DNA of 64,000 nt from Desulfobacteraceae bacterium (GTDB lineage: Bacteria > Desulfobacterota > Desulfobacteria > Desulfobacterales > Desulfobacteraceae), in NCBI GenBank assembly GCA_016744295.1, contig JADGEQ010000001.1:186001-250000 (forward strand), in the 5' to 3' direction. The notes below the pieces were generated by a model, which was not told where the DNA came from, did no database searches, and saw only the letters and a program-made list of their open reading frames with translations. Positions 34,500 to 43,536 of this stretch are shown here, piece after piece. Each line of letters opens with the position of its first letter. Position 1 is the stretch's first letter. A program made the position numbers and the translations under genes.

Positions 34500-35318
34500 T
34501 TATTCATGAAGCCCACTGGATAGATGTAAAAACCAGTCAACAATCAGATTGACGCCCACGGTTAAGAATGCAATGGCAGTGGCCGGTATTAGGGGAATAT
34601 AGATACCAAATGTAATGGCACCGGCATTTTCCCTGACCATGCCCCCCCAGTCGGACAGCGGGGGCTGCAGGCCTAGGCCCAGAAAACTTAAAGACGCAAT
34701 AAACAAAAACACAAAACAAAACCGCAGGCCAAATTCCGCAATCAGCGGCGGCATGGCATTGGGCAAAATTTCTTGCCGTATGATCCACCAAATCCCCTCC
34801 CCCCTCAGCCTGGCCGCCTCCACAAACTCCATCACCTCTATATCCATAGCAACTGCCCTGGATAATCTGTAGACCCGGGTGGAATCCAGAATGGCTATGG
34901 TAAAAATCAATGTGGGGATGGATGATCCCAATACTGATAAAATCATCAACGCAAAAATAAGGGTAGGAAACGCCATGAAAATATCAATAATCCGGCTCAA
35001 TAACTGGTCGGTCCATCCGCCTTTAACGGCGGCAATAAACCCCAAACTTGATCCCAACAAAAAAGATAAAAGGGTGGTAATAAATGCAAGGGCAATTGTA
35101 TTTCTTGCACCATAGACCATCCGGGTAAACAGATCTCTTCCGATATGATCTGTACCAAAATAAAATTGGCCGGAAAAACTTTCCCACACATCCCCAACCA
35201 CACGGGTTTCCCCATAGGGCGCTATCAGGGGTGCAAAAATCGCCACCAGACAATTGAACAGAACAATCCCCATACCGATTCGGGCGGAAAGAGGGGATTG
35301 TTTTAATAATTCTAACAT
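34500..35318 (-). CDS. dipeptide/nickel-type ABC transporter permease, DppC-like
   Basis: A 272-aa permease starting MLELLKQSPLSARIGMG, which is the typical DppC opening. The longer frame would start inside the dppB gene; the chosen ATG is 13 bases after the dppB stop and follows GGGGG. A loop FGTDHIGRDLFTRMVYGARN and the EAA segment EAARLRGEGIWWIIRQEILP are characteristic. It pairs with the DppB-like permease and the fused ATPase. Substrate unknown. Confidence 0.92.
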   Translation of the reverse strand: MLELLKQSPLSARIGMGIVLFNCLVAIFAPLIAPYGETRVVGDVWESFSGQFYFGTDHIGRDLFTRMVYGARNTIALAFITTLLSFLLGSSLGFIAAVKGGWTDQLLSRIIDIFMAFPTLIFALMILSVLGSSIPTLIFTIAILDSTRVYRLSRAVAMDIEVMEFVEAARLRGEGIWWIIRQEILPNAMPPLIAEFGLRFCFVFLFIASLSFLGLGLQPPLSDWGGMVRENAGAITFGIYIPLIPATAIAFLTVGVNLIVDWFLHLSSGLHE

Positions 35319-35331
35319 AGCAGAACCCCCA

Positions 35332-36291
35332 TCATATGTTGGATTGTCTAAGCTTCGGGTTTGAAAGCATGGACATGATATCAGCAGCAAGGTTTAAAAA
35401 AATATAAGCAACTGAAAATATTAATCCGGATGCCTGGACCACGGGAAGATCTCTCTTGGCCACAGAATCAACCAAAAGCTGCCCAAGTCCAGGGTATACA
35501 AACACCACCTCAACAATAACAACCCCAACAACAAGATATGCCAGGTTCACGGCAACCACATTGATCACAGGGGACAGTGAATTGGGAAAGGCATGATGAG
35601 AGATGATTCTCAATCGCTTGATCCCTTTTATCTGGGCCATCTCAATATAGGCGCTGCCCAATACATTGATGATGGCTGCCCTTGTCTGACGCATCATATG
35701 TGCCGTCACCACACAGGTAAGCGTCAGGGATGGCAGTAAGATTGCGTATAGTTTGCTGGAAAAGTCCATGTTTTTATCAATAATTGCCAGGCTTGGAAAA
35801 ATATTCAGCTGAACAGACAAGAGACTGATCAGGATATAGGCAATAAAAAACTCCGGAAAAGAGATAAAAGAAAGGGTGGTGATTGAGATCAGCTTGTCAA
35901 AAAAAGTATTTCGGTAAAATGCCGCAAGCATTCCCAAAAGGATTGACAATGGAATGGCAATAATGGCTGTGCTTAAGGCCAGAAACAGGGTATTGGAAAG
36001 CCGCCATCCGATTAGCTGGGAAACGGGCCTCCCATTGGCCAGGGAAGTACCAAAATCACCATGGACAAAAGCCTTCAACCATGCCCCATATCTGATATGG
36101 GGCGGTAAATCGAGTTTGAGCTCTTTTCTAAAGGCCTCCACTGTCTCAAGTGTGGCGGATTGGCCGAGAACAGTCTCGGCCACATCCCCCGGCAATAGCT
36201 CAACACCGATGAAAATAATAACCGAGATAGCAAATATGGTTACGACACTTGCCCCCCAGCGTTTGAAAATTAAAACCATAACATTTTTCAT
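35332..36291 (-). CDS. dipeptide/nickel-type ABC transporter permease, DppB-like
   Basis: A 319-aa permease and first gene of the minus-strand operon. It has an N-terminal helix (SVVTIFAISVIIFIGVELLP), the periplasmic loop with DVAETVLGQSATLETVEAFR, and the EAA segment YIEMAQIKGIKRLRIISHHA. This is the standard DppB/OppB layout. A near-consensus sigma-70 promoter lies about 50 bases upstream. All transporter parts are present in one operon (DppB, DppC, fused DppDF, binding protein). Confidence 0.93.
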   Translation of the reverse strand: MKNVMVLIFKRWGASVVTIFAISVIIFIGVELLPGDVAETVLGQSATLETVEAFRKELKLDLPPHIRYGAWLKAFVHGDFGTSLANGRPVSQLIGWRLSNTLFLALSTAIIAIPLSILLGMLAAFYRNTFFDKLISITTLSFISFPEFFIAYILISLLSVQLNIFPSLAIIDKNMDFSSKLYAILLPSLTLTCVVTAHMMRQTRAAIINVLGSAYIEMAQIKGIKRLRIISHHAFPNSLSPVINVVAVNLAYLVVGVVIVEVVFVYPGLGQLLVDSVAKRDLPVVQASGLIFSVAYIFLNLAADIMSMLSNPKLRQSNI

Positions 36292-36340
36292 AAATAAATT
36301 GATTTTTCCTATATTAACGTTGTTTACTTTTTTTCAAAAT

Positions 36341-36369
36341 AACATATCGTACACGAATCAATTTGTCAA
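36341..36369 (-). promoter_or_regulatory. sigma-70 promoter of the peptide-type ABC operon
   Basis: On the minus strand TTGACA (36369-36364), a 17-base spacer and TATGTT (36346-36341) lie about 50 bases before the DppB-like start codon. Confidence 0.65.
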
Positions 36370-36709
36370 ATGTGCTACTCCGCTATTTTCCAAAGATTAT
36401 CGACATAACGCTTAAAAGTCACTATTTTGAGGAAGCTAAAAAGCATAGAATACTATGAATTAATTGTGTGGTTTTTTCTTTAAAGAAACAAAATTGATAA
36501 GATGAAAAGGGTGATGACAAGCGGTGGAGAAATATTTTGATTGCCCTTCGAAAGATTATTCAGACCATAGAACAACCTTCAATTACGCCTTGAAAATAAT
36601 TTTGGATTGACAGGCCCCCGCTTCTCCAGGAACAGTTCACCCAGCAATTTTCTAAATTAGAGAATTGGGAACGATTAATGATTGAACGCTTATGTGAACG
36701 TGTTGTCGC
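36370..36709. other. intergenic region between ABC operon and hpf
   Basis: About 340 bases with no gene I can support. A stretch near 36630-36710 could encode a peptide resembling LENWERLMIERLCERVVAYP, but it is broken by stops and has no family I recognise. It may be a remnant of an old gene or mobile element. Confidence 0.4.
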
Positions 36710-37081
36710 TTACCCGGCGATTGGGGTATCAGCCAAGCCATCTGAAGAGCATAATTTTGCACCTGTCTCCTTGATGCTTTGTTTATCTCCAGCCAGGTGC
36801 CGCTTGAGTTTTTCTTTGCTTTTTTTAATCTGCAATTTTAATTTATCTGCCAAAACATCAATGGACGAATACATATTTTCAGATTCTTCTTTCCCACGAA
36901 TCCTTAACCCGGCACAGTTGAGATTTATTTCAACAAGATGCCGGATTTTTTCAACGGACAAAACCACATGTGCTTCGGCTGGGTGATCAAACATTCTGTC
37001 CAGCTTGTCAAATTTTTCGTGGACGTAGAATTTTAAAGAGTCTGAGGGATCAATCTTTTTGAAGGTAAAGGATATTTGCAT
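36710..37081 (-). CDS. hpf: ribosome hibernation-promoting factor family protein
   Basis: A 123-aa protein of the short HPF/RaiA type. It starts MQISFTFKKIDPSDSLKFYV and continues with EKFDKLDRMFDHPAEAHVVL and the basic helix DKLKLQIKKSKEKLKRHLAG. It binds the 30S decoding region and promotes ribosome inactivation in stationary phase. There is no C-terminal dimerisation domain as in long HPF. It stands alone, not next to rpoN as in many proteobacteria. Confidence 0.88.
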   Translation of the reverse strand: MQISFTFKKIDPSDSLKFYVHEKFDKLDRMFDHPAEAHVVLSVEKIRHLVEINLNCAGLRIRGKEESENMYSSIDVLADKLKLQIKKSKEKLKRHLAGDKQSIKETGAKLCSSDGLADTPIAG

Positions 37082-37321
37082 AAAACCTCCTATAAAGGTG
37101 ACGTTCTGATTTTCACAATACCATATCTTGATATCACTATCAACGATTGTGAAAATGTTCTAAAGATGCTTCCTTTACCCCTTGAATTTTCCATGAAACC
37201 CCATTCGGAAACACCCAAGCCTGGTACATTTTTATCATTTTCATGATGGTGTTCCCCCTTTCTTTTTCTTGCAAATCCTCCAGCAGATATGATATTGTGC
37301 TATATTTTTTGGGGCGGCAAA

Positions 37322-38956
37322 ATGATTCATCTGACAAAAATTTCAAAACAACACGGTTCTCAAGTTCTCTTTTCAAATGCAAGCTTGCAGATTCTTCCCA
37401 AAACGCGGATAGGACTTGTGGGTGCAAACGGCAGTGGCAAAACAACAATTTTTCGCCTGATCACGGGAGAGGAAGAAGCAGATGACGGAGAAATCTCCTA
37501 CTCAAAAAAAATAAAAACCGGTTACTTCTCCCAAAATGTGGGGGAGATGTCCGGTAAATCAGCCCTTCAAGAAGTGATGTCCGCTGCATCCGATGTGATG
37601 ATGCTGGGTGAAAAGATGAAGAAAATGGAAGCTGCCATGGCAGAACCCATGGACGAAACAGCTATGGAATTACTGCTTGAGCAATATGGTGAGGCTGCCG
37701 AACTATTTGAAAGCCGCGGTGGGTATGATCTTGAAACCCGTGCCCAGACTGTCCTCACAGGCTTGGGAATCGGCCCTGTGGACTACACACGCCCTGTGGA
37801 ATCCTTCAGCGGCGGATGGAAAATGCGGATTGCCCTGGCAAAGATCTTAACCATCAGCCCCGATGTCCTGCTTCTGGATGAACCCACCAACCATCTGGAT
37901 ATGGAATCCATCATCTGGCTGGAAAACTGGTTGGTCAATGAATTTAAGGGAGCCCTCCTGATGACCTGCCATGATCATGATTTCATGAACAGGGTTGTAT
38001 CCCGAACCGTTGAGGTGGCCAACCACACGACCACCACCTATGGCGGAAACTATGACTATTATATCCGGGAGCGGGAAATCAGGATGAAGCAGCTGGTGGC
38101 AAGCCACCGGCGCCAGCAGGAAATGCTTGCCAAGGAAGAAAACTTCATCGCCCGTTTCAAGGCAAGGGTTTCCCACGCAGCCCAGGTACAATCTCGAATC
38201 AAAAAAATAGAAAAAATAGAACGGATTCAATTGCCTGAGCAGCAGCGAATCATAAAATTTGAATTTTCAGAGCCTCCGAGGTCTGGCGACGATGTTGTTC
38301 TTTTGGACGGGCTTTCAAAAACATGGGACACAAAGGACAAAAATGCGAAAATAGTATTCAGTAACATTTCAGGATTGATTAACCGACAGGACAAAATTGC
38401 CGTGGTCGGCGTCAACGGTGCCGGAAAATCCACTTTTTTAAAGATTCTGGCTGGCAAGACCCCTCCCACAAAGGGTATTTCCAAAATTGGTGCCAATATT
38501 AAAATCGGTTACTTTAGCCAGCACTCCATGGATATTCTTGATGCGAAAAAAACCATTTTCGAAACGATTCAGAACGCCCTTCCCATGGCGGGGATAGGGG
38601 TTATCCGAAACCTTTGCGGTGCATTTCTTTTTTCCGGCGATGATGTGGAAAAACGAATCGACCAACTTTCAGGCGGAGAAAAAAGCCGGGTGGTTCTGGC
38701 AACCCTCCTGGGGCAGCCGATCAATTTTTTGATCCTTGACGAGCCCACAAACCACCTGGATATCCTGTCCCGGGAGGTTCTGCTCAATGCCCTTAAGCAG
38801 TTCACGGGAACCATTGTTTTGGTGAGTCATGACCGGCATTTCCTCCGCTGCCTTGTGGATAAGGTTTTCGAAATCGACCAGGGAGAAATGATAAGTTATA
38901 AAGGGGACTACGAATATTACCTGTCAAAAACCGGACGGGATCACAGGGCCATATAG
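37322..38956 (+). CDS. ABC-F family ATPase
   Basis: A 544-aa protein with two ABC domains and no membrane part. Walker A motifs are GLVGANGSGKTTIFRLI (near residue 36) and AVVGVNGAGKSTFLKIL. Signature motifs are FSGGWKMR and LSGGEKSR, and the Walker B segments LLLDEPTNHLDMES and LILDEPTNHLDILS are intact. The basic linker between domains (RRQQEMLAKEENFIARFKAR) is the ABC-F interdomain hairpin that reaches the ribosome. Uup- or EttA-like translation factors share this form. The longer in-frame ATG lacks a ribosome site, whereas GGGGCGG precedes the chosen one. Confidence 0.9.
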   Translation: MIHLTKISKQHGSQVLFSNASLQILPKTRIGLVGANGSGKTTIFRLITGEEEADDGEISYSKKIKTGYFSQNVGEMSGKSALQEVMSAASDVMMLGEKMKKMEAAMAEPMDETAMELLLEQYGEAAELFESRGGYDLETRAQTVLTGLGIGPVDYTRPVESFSGGWKMRIALAKILTISPDVLLLDEPTNHLDMESIIWLENWLVNEFKGALLMTCHDHDFMNRVVSRTVEVANHTTTTYGGNYDYYIREREIRMKQLVASHRRQQEMLAKEENFIARFKARVSHAAQVQSRIKKIEKIERIQLPEQQRIIKFEFSEPPRSGDDVVLLDGLSKTWDTKDKNAKIVFSNISGLINRQDKIAVVGVNGAGKSTFLKILAGKTPPTKGISKIGANIKIGYFSQHSMDILDAKKTIFETIQNALPMAGIGVIRNLCGAFLFSGDDVEKRIDQLSGGEKSRVVLATLLGQPINFLILDEPTNHLDILSREVLLNALKQFTGTIVLVSHDRHFLRCLVDKVFEIDQGEMISYKGDYEYYLSKTGRDHRAI

Positions 38957-38997
38957 CCCCCTATGCACGGGTTTCATATATTTTTAACCAGCTTTTC

Positions 38998-39026
38998 TTG
39001 ACAAAGCCCAGGCTGATGGCCTAAAT
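38998..39026 (+). promoter_or_regulatory. sigma-70 promoter candidate
   Basis: TTGACA (38998-39003), 17 bases and CTAAAT (39021-39026) lie about 95 bases before the Cys-containing hypothetical gene. The -10 match is moderate. Confidence 0.4.
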
Positions 39027-39120
39027 TTAATGATGAAAAATAAGTTTTAGATAGCGGTTTTTTCAAAGAAGAAATTCAGCTTTTATCTGACAGCAATATT
39101 TAAATTCAAGGATTTGAATA

Positions 39121-39651
39121 ATGGGAACCAGATATTTATTTAAAAAGGCGGTCAAAATATCCCAAGGCATGCTCCCCCAGGACAAACGCCTTGTTCACAA
39201 ACGATGCAATTCCATCCGAATATCACAGGAAGAACTGGTTGCTGTTGCGGATGCTGCAATGTTCAATTGCATTGAGAAGTGTAGGGGAATCTGTTGTAAA
39301 AATTTGGATATTGATTCGGTTTTCAGCCTATGGGATTTTATTTTTATCCTCACATTGGCCCCCCGACTAAAGGAGGAAATCCAGAATCGCCTTGATGCGT
39401 ATAACGCTTTGTATCTGTCCCCCTGCCCTTTTCTTAAAGAAAGCAAAGGCCCCTGCATTTTCCCGTCCAATATAAAGGCACAGATATGCATCATAACCTT
39501 TTGCACCAATGATGAAATAATCAAAAAGTACATTCGGACTGTAAATTTAAATTTTTATAAACTCTGCTGGCTGATTCAATACCTGAGAATAAAAAGATTC
39601 GCCCAAAAAATAGGCCTCCTGTTTACCGGAAAAAAGCCGTCGACACAGTGA
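39121..39651 (+). CDS. hypothetical cysteine-rich protein (zinc/iron-chelating type)
   Basis: A 176-aa soluble protein. Cysteines cluster in NCIEKCRGICCKN (near residue 55), SPCPFLKESKGPCIF (near 100-112) and QICIITFC. The C-x3-C-x3-CC and CPFL patterns resemble the YkgJ/UPF0153 group of small metal-chelating proteins, but the match is partial. The C-terminal 45 residues are basic and hydrophobic. It lies alone between the ABC-F gene and a tiny Cys protein on the opposite strand. Function unknown. Confidence 0.65.
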   Translation: MGTRYLFKKAVKISQGMLPQDKRLVHKRCNSIRISQEELVAVADAAMFNCIEKCRGICCKNLDIDSVFSLWDFIFILTLAPRLKEEIQNRLDAYNALYLSPCPFLKESKGPCIFPSNIKAQICIITFCTNDEIIKKYIRTVNLNFYKLCWLIQYLRIKRFAQKIGLLFTGKKPSTQ

Positions 39652-39723
39652 GGAGACTGTTAACAACGAATCAAATCTTCTTTTACCAGATCCGCTAGGC
39701 CACAAACCTGCTCAGATGCTAAA

Positions 39724-39912
39724 TCATTTAAATTTTTCCATATCATATTTTTCAGCCAAACGAACTCTTTCGTCCTTTGGAAGAGAGGTTATATGTTTTT
39801 TCCAGCCAGGGCAAAAGCCTGCATGCCATCGCCAGACCCGCCCTAAAAAGGAGGCTGGATTGGTGTCATATTTTGCTCTAAAACCACAGTGTTCACAATT
39901 ATGCTTTGCCAT
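39724..39912 (-). CDS. small 62-aa putative zinc-ribbon protein
   Basis: A 62-aa protein beginning MAKHNCEHCGFRAKYDTNPA, with a CxxC near the start and a third Cys in HAGFCPGWKK. The ribosome site GGAGAAAG lies six bases before the ATG. Tryptophan-rich middle (RVWRWHAGFCPGW). The pattern suggests a small metal-binding domain, perhaps with a fourth ligand from a His. I do not recognise a named family. Convergent with the preceding hypothetical gene. Confidence 0.6.
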   Translation of the reverse strand: MAKHNCEHCGFRAKYDTNPASFLGRVWRWHAGFCPGWKKHITSLPKDERVRLAEKYDMEKFK

Positions 39913-40056
39913 TTTACTTTCTCCATTAAGAATTAATTATGCAAGTCACCAGTTGCAAGTAACATAAAAAAACGGTATACGAAATAAAAACTATCTTCTC
40001 TGAAAACTCGCTCAAGATTATCATTAATTCGACTCTAACGGTAGAAGGAATTATGA

Positions 40057-41106
40057 ATGGAAATGGATAACAGACTGGTTGGAGAAAAAACAATTGCTTT
40101 CAGCATTGCCCAGGAAATCCTGACAACAAGTGTAAACCTACCCACAATCCCGGCCAATGCGACAAAAATACTTGCCATTGTCCGGCAGCCCAAAGATCAA
40201 ATAGATATCCCCCTTTTTGTCAAACTTGTTGAGTCCGACCCCGGACTTTTCACCAGAATTTTACAATTGGCCAATTCCTCTTTTTATTCCGAGATGAATA
40301 AGATCGTCAGCCTGAGATCGGCCATTACCCGGATTGGCCTTATCGAAATCGTGAACTCAGTCTGTCTGTATTTTTTTCAGAAAATGCTGCCCAAATTTCC
40401 TGCCCTTGAAGGATTTTCATATGATGATTTCTGGTTGCATTCCTGGGCATGTGCGGTTGCGAACCGGCGACTTGGCCACCCGAATTTAGAAATGGGCGTA
40501 CTGCCGGGAGATCTTTATATGACCGGGATACTCCATGGAATTGGAAAATTGTTGATGGCCATTCACTATCCCAATGAATTTTCCCAATGTCTCAGAAAAG
40601 CCAGGGAATTTAAGTGTCCCTTGCACCAGATAGAAAAGGATGTGTTTGGGACCACGGATGCCCTGGTGGCCGCCAACATTTTAAAATCATGGAATCTCCC
40701 GGCCAATGTCTGTGAGGGGGTTGCATTTCACCAAATGCCGGAATTGGCACCGCCGGAACACCGCATCATTGCAGGATTGACGCAATTTGCCTATGCTATT
40801 GCCGGGCAATCAGGGGTTGGATGCACCGGCGACGGCATTACAATGGATCTGCCTGCCACATATTTCGGGCAATTGTCCAAACTGAAACTTTCAAAACCAG
40901 AAGTTCAGGAAAACCTTGTCAAAGAGATATTAGCCTCCCTAAAAGACAAAGCTGAAAGCATGACAAGCATGCCAAATAAACCCCACACCCAAGGACACGA
41001 ATCAAAAAAACCTATAAAATCCCAATCGGTAATCACCTCTGACCAGACCAAACCTGTAAAAAAAGGTATATTCGGATGGGTCAAATCCCTTTGGACAGGA
41101 AATTAA
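40057..41106 (+). CDS. HDOD domain protein
   Basis: A 349-aa signalling protein. The HDOD domain covers residues about 25-270, with LPTIPANATKILAIVRQPKD at the start, SDPGLFTRILQLANSSFY and GILHGIGKLLMA in the core. HDOD domains are catalytically inactive relatives of HD phosphohydrolases and act in two-component, motility or stress signalling. The C-terminal 70 residues are a basic low-complexity tail ending GIFGWVKSLWTGN, which could dock to membrane or a partner. AAGGAA precedes the start. A second HDOD protein is encoded at 62.4 kb. Confidence 0.9.
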   Translation: MEMDNRLVGEKTIAFSIAQEILTTSVNLPTIPANATKILAIVRQPKDQIDIPLFVKLVESDPGLFTRILQLANSSFYSEMNKIVSLRSAITRIGLIEIVNSVCLYFFQKMLPKFPALEGFSYDDFWLHSWACAVANRRLGHPNLEMGVLPGDLYMTGILHGIGKLLMAIHYPNEFSQCLRKAREFKCPLHQIEKDVFGTTDALVAANILKSWNLPANVCEGVAFHQMPELAPPEHRIIAGLTQFAYAIAGQSGVGCTGDGITMDLPATYFGQLSKLKLSKPEVQENLVKEILASLKDKAESMTSMPNKPHTQGHESKKPIKSQSVITSDQTKPVKKGIFGWVKSLWTGN

Positions 41107-41161
41107 GCCGGAAACTATTCATCTGCAAATTTCCAACCTGTTATTTTCAATTTCAGCCTGT

Positions 41162-41926
41162 TTACACGATTTTAATGGGGCCTGCATTTTGAATCTCTTT
41201 AAACGGGATACAATGATATAGGTTTACGCTAAACCCCCTTGTTTTTGGGGCTTGAACAGTAATCGCACCCTTAAATTTTTTTAGCAGGGGAAACCTGAAA
41301 AAAGAGAAATTATCCGGATCATCATCATAGGAATCATCAAAACTGATTGTGGTGCTGTCTTGGCTGAGGGTAAAACTAAATTTATCAAGGGGAATTGATA
41401 ATCCCTTGCCCTTTGCCTTGATATAAGATTCTTTTAGGGTCCAGAAATCAAAAAAAACATTGTTTTTTTCTTTTTCTATTGTCCTCCCAAGGCAGTTGGA
41501 TTCTTGGACGGAAAAAAAACGATCTGCTATATTCATATTAATTTTCCGGGTTGCATCTTCCACATCTATCCCTATTTCATAATCAAGAACCACAGCACAG
41601 GCTGTTAAACCTCTGGTATGGGATAGGTTAAAACGGATAGGAATATCAGTGACGCCTTTTTTGACCCGGGGCTTTCCATGATAGTTTTCCTCAAATTCGA
41701 AGGCCTCGGGAGGAACCTGGGTGCATTGGGATAGAACAAACCGAACAAGTCCTCTGGTCACAAGACAATTATGCCGGTCTTTTTCAAACAGATATCGGTC
41801 TATTTTTAATTTTTCTTGCGTGCTGGATATGTGACGATATTTATCCAGCAAAAATGGGGCTTGCACTTCGCCCACCAGGGTATAAAAAAAATGAATTTCC
41901 CCCGGCTTTAAAACAATCCAATCCAA
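41162..41926 (-). CDS. 4'-phosphopantetheinyl transferase, Sfp type
   Basis: A 254-aa enzyme that moves the phosphopantetheine arm of CoA to a serine of carrier proteins. Signatures are NLSHTRGLTACAVV, the magnesium motif GIDVEDATRKI near residue 138, and FFDFWTLKESYIKAKGKGLS near 190 (W-x-x-K-E-x-x-x-K). Length is that of Sfp/AcpT-type enzymes rather than the short AcpS. No synthase genes are adjacent, so its carrier protein is not identified. It is a stand-alone gene on the minus strand. Confidence 0.9.
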   Translation of the reverse strand: MDWIVLKPGEIHFFYTLVGEVQAPFLLDKYRHISSTQEKLKIDRYLFEKDRHNCLVTRGLVRFVLSQCTQVPPEAFEFEENYHGKPRVKKGVTDIPIRFNLSHTRGLTACAVVLDYEIGIDVEDATRKINMNIADRFFSVQESNCLGRTIEKEKNNVFFDFWTLKESYIKAKGKGLSIPLDKFSFTLSQDSTTISFDDSYDDDPDNFSFFRFPLLKKFKGAITVQAPKTRGFSVNLYHCIPFKEIQNAGPIKIV

Positions 41927-42088
41927 TGTAGTCCCCTAAAATTCAAGTATCTGCACACCCTATAGCACAATCAATCGACTTTCTAATAGCACATAACTAG
42001 GTCAAAACATAGCCTGGAAACTATTTCAGACTGCAGACCACCCCTTGCTGTTTGTCTTTTTTAACTGACGCTCTGTTTGTTAAAGGGA

Positions 42089-42117
42089 TTGACAAAAATG
42101 CACGCTGTATTTTATAA
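42089..42117 (+). promoter_or_regulatory. sigma-70 promoter of the acyl-CoA thioesterase gene
   Basis: TTGACA (42089-42094), a 17-base spacer and TTATAA (42112-42117) form a near-consensus promoter about 100 bases before the thioesterase start. No gene is present in 41927-42217. Confidence 0.7.
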
Positions 42118-42217
42118 ATCCCCTGGTTTAAAATCCGGACAATTAGCAATTTAATTACAGGCAAGGCTGGAAAAAGGATTAGGTAAACCCACGAATTTAA
42201 GGTTATAGGTGAGTTCA

Positions 42218-42721
42218 ATGAAAACAGAGAAAAGCGCCCAGGATTCCTGCATGATTATCGCCAGGATCATGCTGCCAGAAGATGCAAACCCCGCCGGGAT
42301 CGTCCATGGAGGTGTTATCATGAAGGAAATTGATAATGCCGCCGGTGTGGCAGCAGTAAGGCATACCAGAAAAATATGCGTCACCGCATCCATAGACCGG
42401 TTGGATTTTCACAAGCCTGCTTTTATAGGTAACCTTTTAACGGTAAAAGCGGGCATTAACATGACAGGCAAAACATCCATGGAAATCGGCGCAAGGGTTG
42501 AGACAGAAGATTTACTGACCGGGGTAAAAACCCATTTGGCATCTGCCTACCTGACCTTTGTTGCCCTGGGGAAAGACCATAGACCCGTGGGCGTTCCCCC
42601 ACTAAAACTGCTTACCAAAGAGGACATCAGAAGAAACAGGGAAGCCCTTGCAAGAAAAAAGTTGCGTTTATCAGAGAAAAGGAAGGAGTCTGAATGCCAG
42701 TTGGATACAAGTAAATGTTAA
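42218..42721 (+). CDS. acyl-CoA thioesterase, YciA/BFIT-like hotdog protein
   Basis: A 167-aa single-hotdog thioesterase. The core motif NPAGIVHGGVIMKEIDNAAG is typical of the YciA/acyl-CoA hydrolase group, followed by CVTASIDRLDFHKPAFIG. It hydrolyses acyl-CoA to free acid and CoA. An in-frame GTG nine bases upstream is part of the AGGTGAG ribosome site, so the ATG is preferred. The C-terminus is basic (ARKKLRLSEKRKESE). A perfect palindrome overlaps its stop codon. Confidence 0.9.
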   Translation: MKTEKSAQDSCMIIARIMLPEDANPAGIVHGGVIMKEIDNAAGVAAVRHTRKICVTASIDRLDFHKPAFIGNLLTVKAGINMTGKTSMEIGARVETEDLLTGVKTHLASAYLTFVALGKDHRPVGVPPLKLLTKEDIRRNREALARKKLRLSEKRKESECQLDTSKC

Positions 42722-42739
42722 TACCCGGTATTAACATTT
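42713..42739. terminator. 13-bp palindrome overlapping the thioesterase stop codon
   Basis: AAATGTTAATACC and GGTATTAACATTT are exact complements around a single C. The stop TAA lies inside the left arm. As RNA it would form a tight hairpin but with no U tract. It may end the transcript, protect it, or bind a protein as DNA. Confidence 0.55.
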
Positions 42740-42796
42740 ACCCATTCACAAAAATCGCAACAAAAGCCCATCCTTGAATAAACGCGGTTTAACGTC

Positions 42797-43027
42797 TTAT
42801 TCAACAATCTCCAAGATTACCCGTTTCTGCTCTTTAGCAGAGGCACAGGACAAAATAGTCCGCATGGCCTGGGCGGTTCTCCCTTTTTTGCCAATGACCT
42901 TACCAAGATCTTCCTTTGCAACCCTTAACTCAAGAACAAGGGTCTGCTGCGCCTTGATTTCTTCAACACTTACCTCTTCGGGATCATCGACCAATGCCTG
43001 GGCAATATACTTAATCAACTCTTTCAT
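42797..43027 (-). CDS. khpA: KH domain RNA-binding protein (KhpA-like)
   Basis: A 76-aa protein, the usual length for KhpA/YlqC. It starts MKELIKYIAQALVDDPEEVS and the KH signature is LGKVIGKKGRTAQAMRTIL (GxxG loop GKKG). The family binds structured RNA and with KhpB/Jag affects cell division and translation. The longer frame has an ATG seven codons earlier, but GGAG fits the chosen start. Often it sits between rpsP and rimM; here it is alone. Confidence 0.9.
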   Translation of the reverse strand: MKELIKYIAQALVDDPEEVSVEEIKAQQTLVLELRVAKEDLGKVIGKKGRTAQAMRTILSCASAKEQKRVILEIVE

Positions 43028-43164
43028 AACGCGATCTCCTTCTGCCAAGGTGATAATGAAAATGCAATTTAAGTTTCAGCTATCATTTTGCGGCAATTAA
43101 CGTTAAATGGACTGTATTCGGGATACCTGTTGCACCATATCATAACCGATTAGAATCACAAGTA

Positions 43165-43290
43165 TTATTTCTCGCCTTCGTCGGGTTCTGCCCATAGACA
43201 CGGGTTTTGGTGCACAAAGAGGGCTTTATCTGCCTTGAGGCATCCTGTTTTTAATTTGATGGGGCAAAAAAAATCAGCCTTGTCCGGCAA
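43165..43290 (-). CDS. possible 41-aa cysteine-containing small protein
   Basis: A TTG-started frame of 41 residues: MPDKADFFCPIKLKTGCLKA is followed by three more helices' worth of residues with a Cys in HQNPCLWAEPDEGE. Residue choice and codon pattern look coding, with three cysteines and an acidic end. The ribosome site (GGAAAG) is only three bases away, which is close. I know no family. The rest of the 43049-43536 gap shows only the plus-strand promoter listed below. Confidence 0.35.
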   Translation of the reverse strand: MPDKADFFCPIKLKTGCLKADKALFVHQNPCLWAEPDEGEK

Positions 43291-43415
43291 AAACTTTCCA
43301 CGAACCTGTACAGATTATCAGAAACATTTTTCACCCATACGATGAAATAGAAACGCGGAGTATGATATTTTTTTCCCTTTTTATTAATTTAAATTGCAAC
43401 AATTAGCCATTTTGC

Positions 43416-43444
43416 TTGACATAAAAAAGAAATTAATTATTTTA
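43416..43444 (+). promoter_or_regulatory. sigma-70 promoter candidate of the iscU-like gene
   Basis: TTGACA (43416-43421), 17 bases and ATTTTA (43439-43444) lie about 95 bases before the GTG start. The -35 is perfect, the -10 moderate. Confidence 0.45.
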
Positions 43445-43536
43445 TGGGGGACATTAAATTTATACCTTAGGAATATTTTAGTATACTGTCCGGTAAAATA
43501 TTCTTTTTTGATCAGGGCAGAACAAAAGGAACACCA

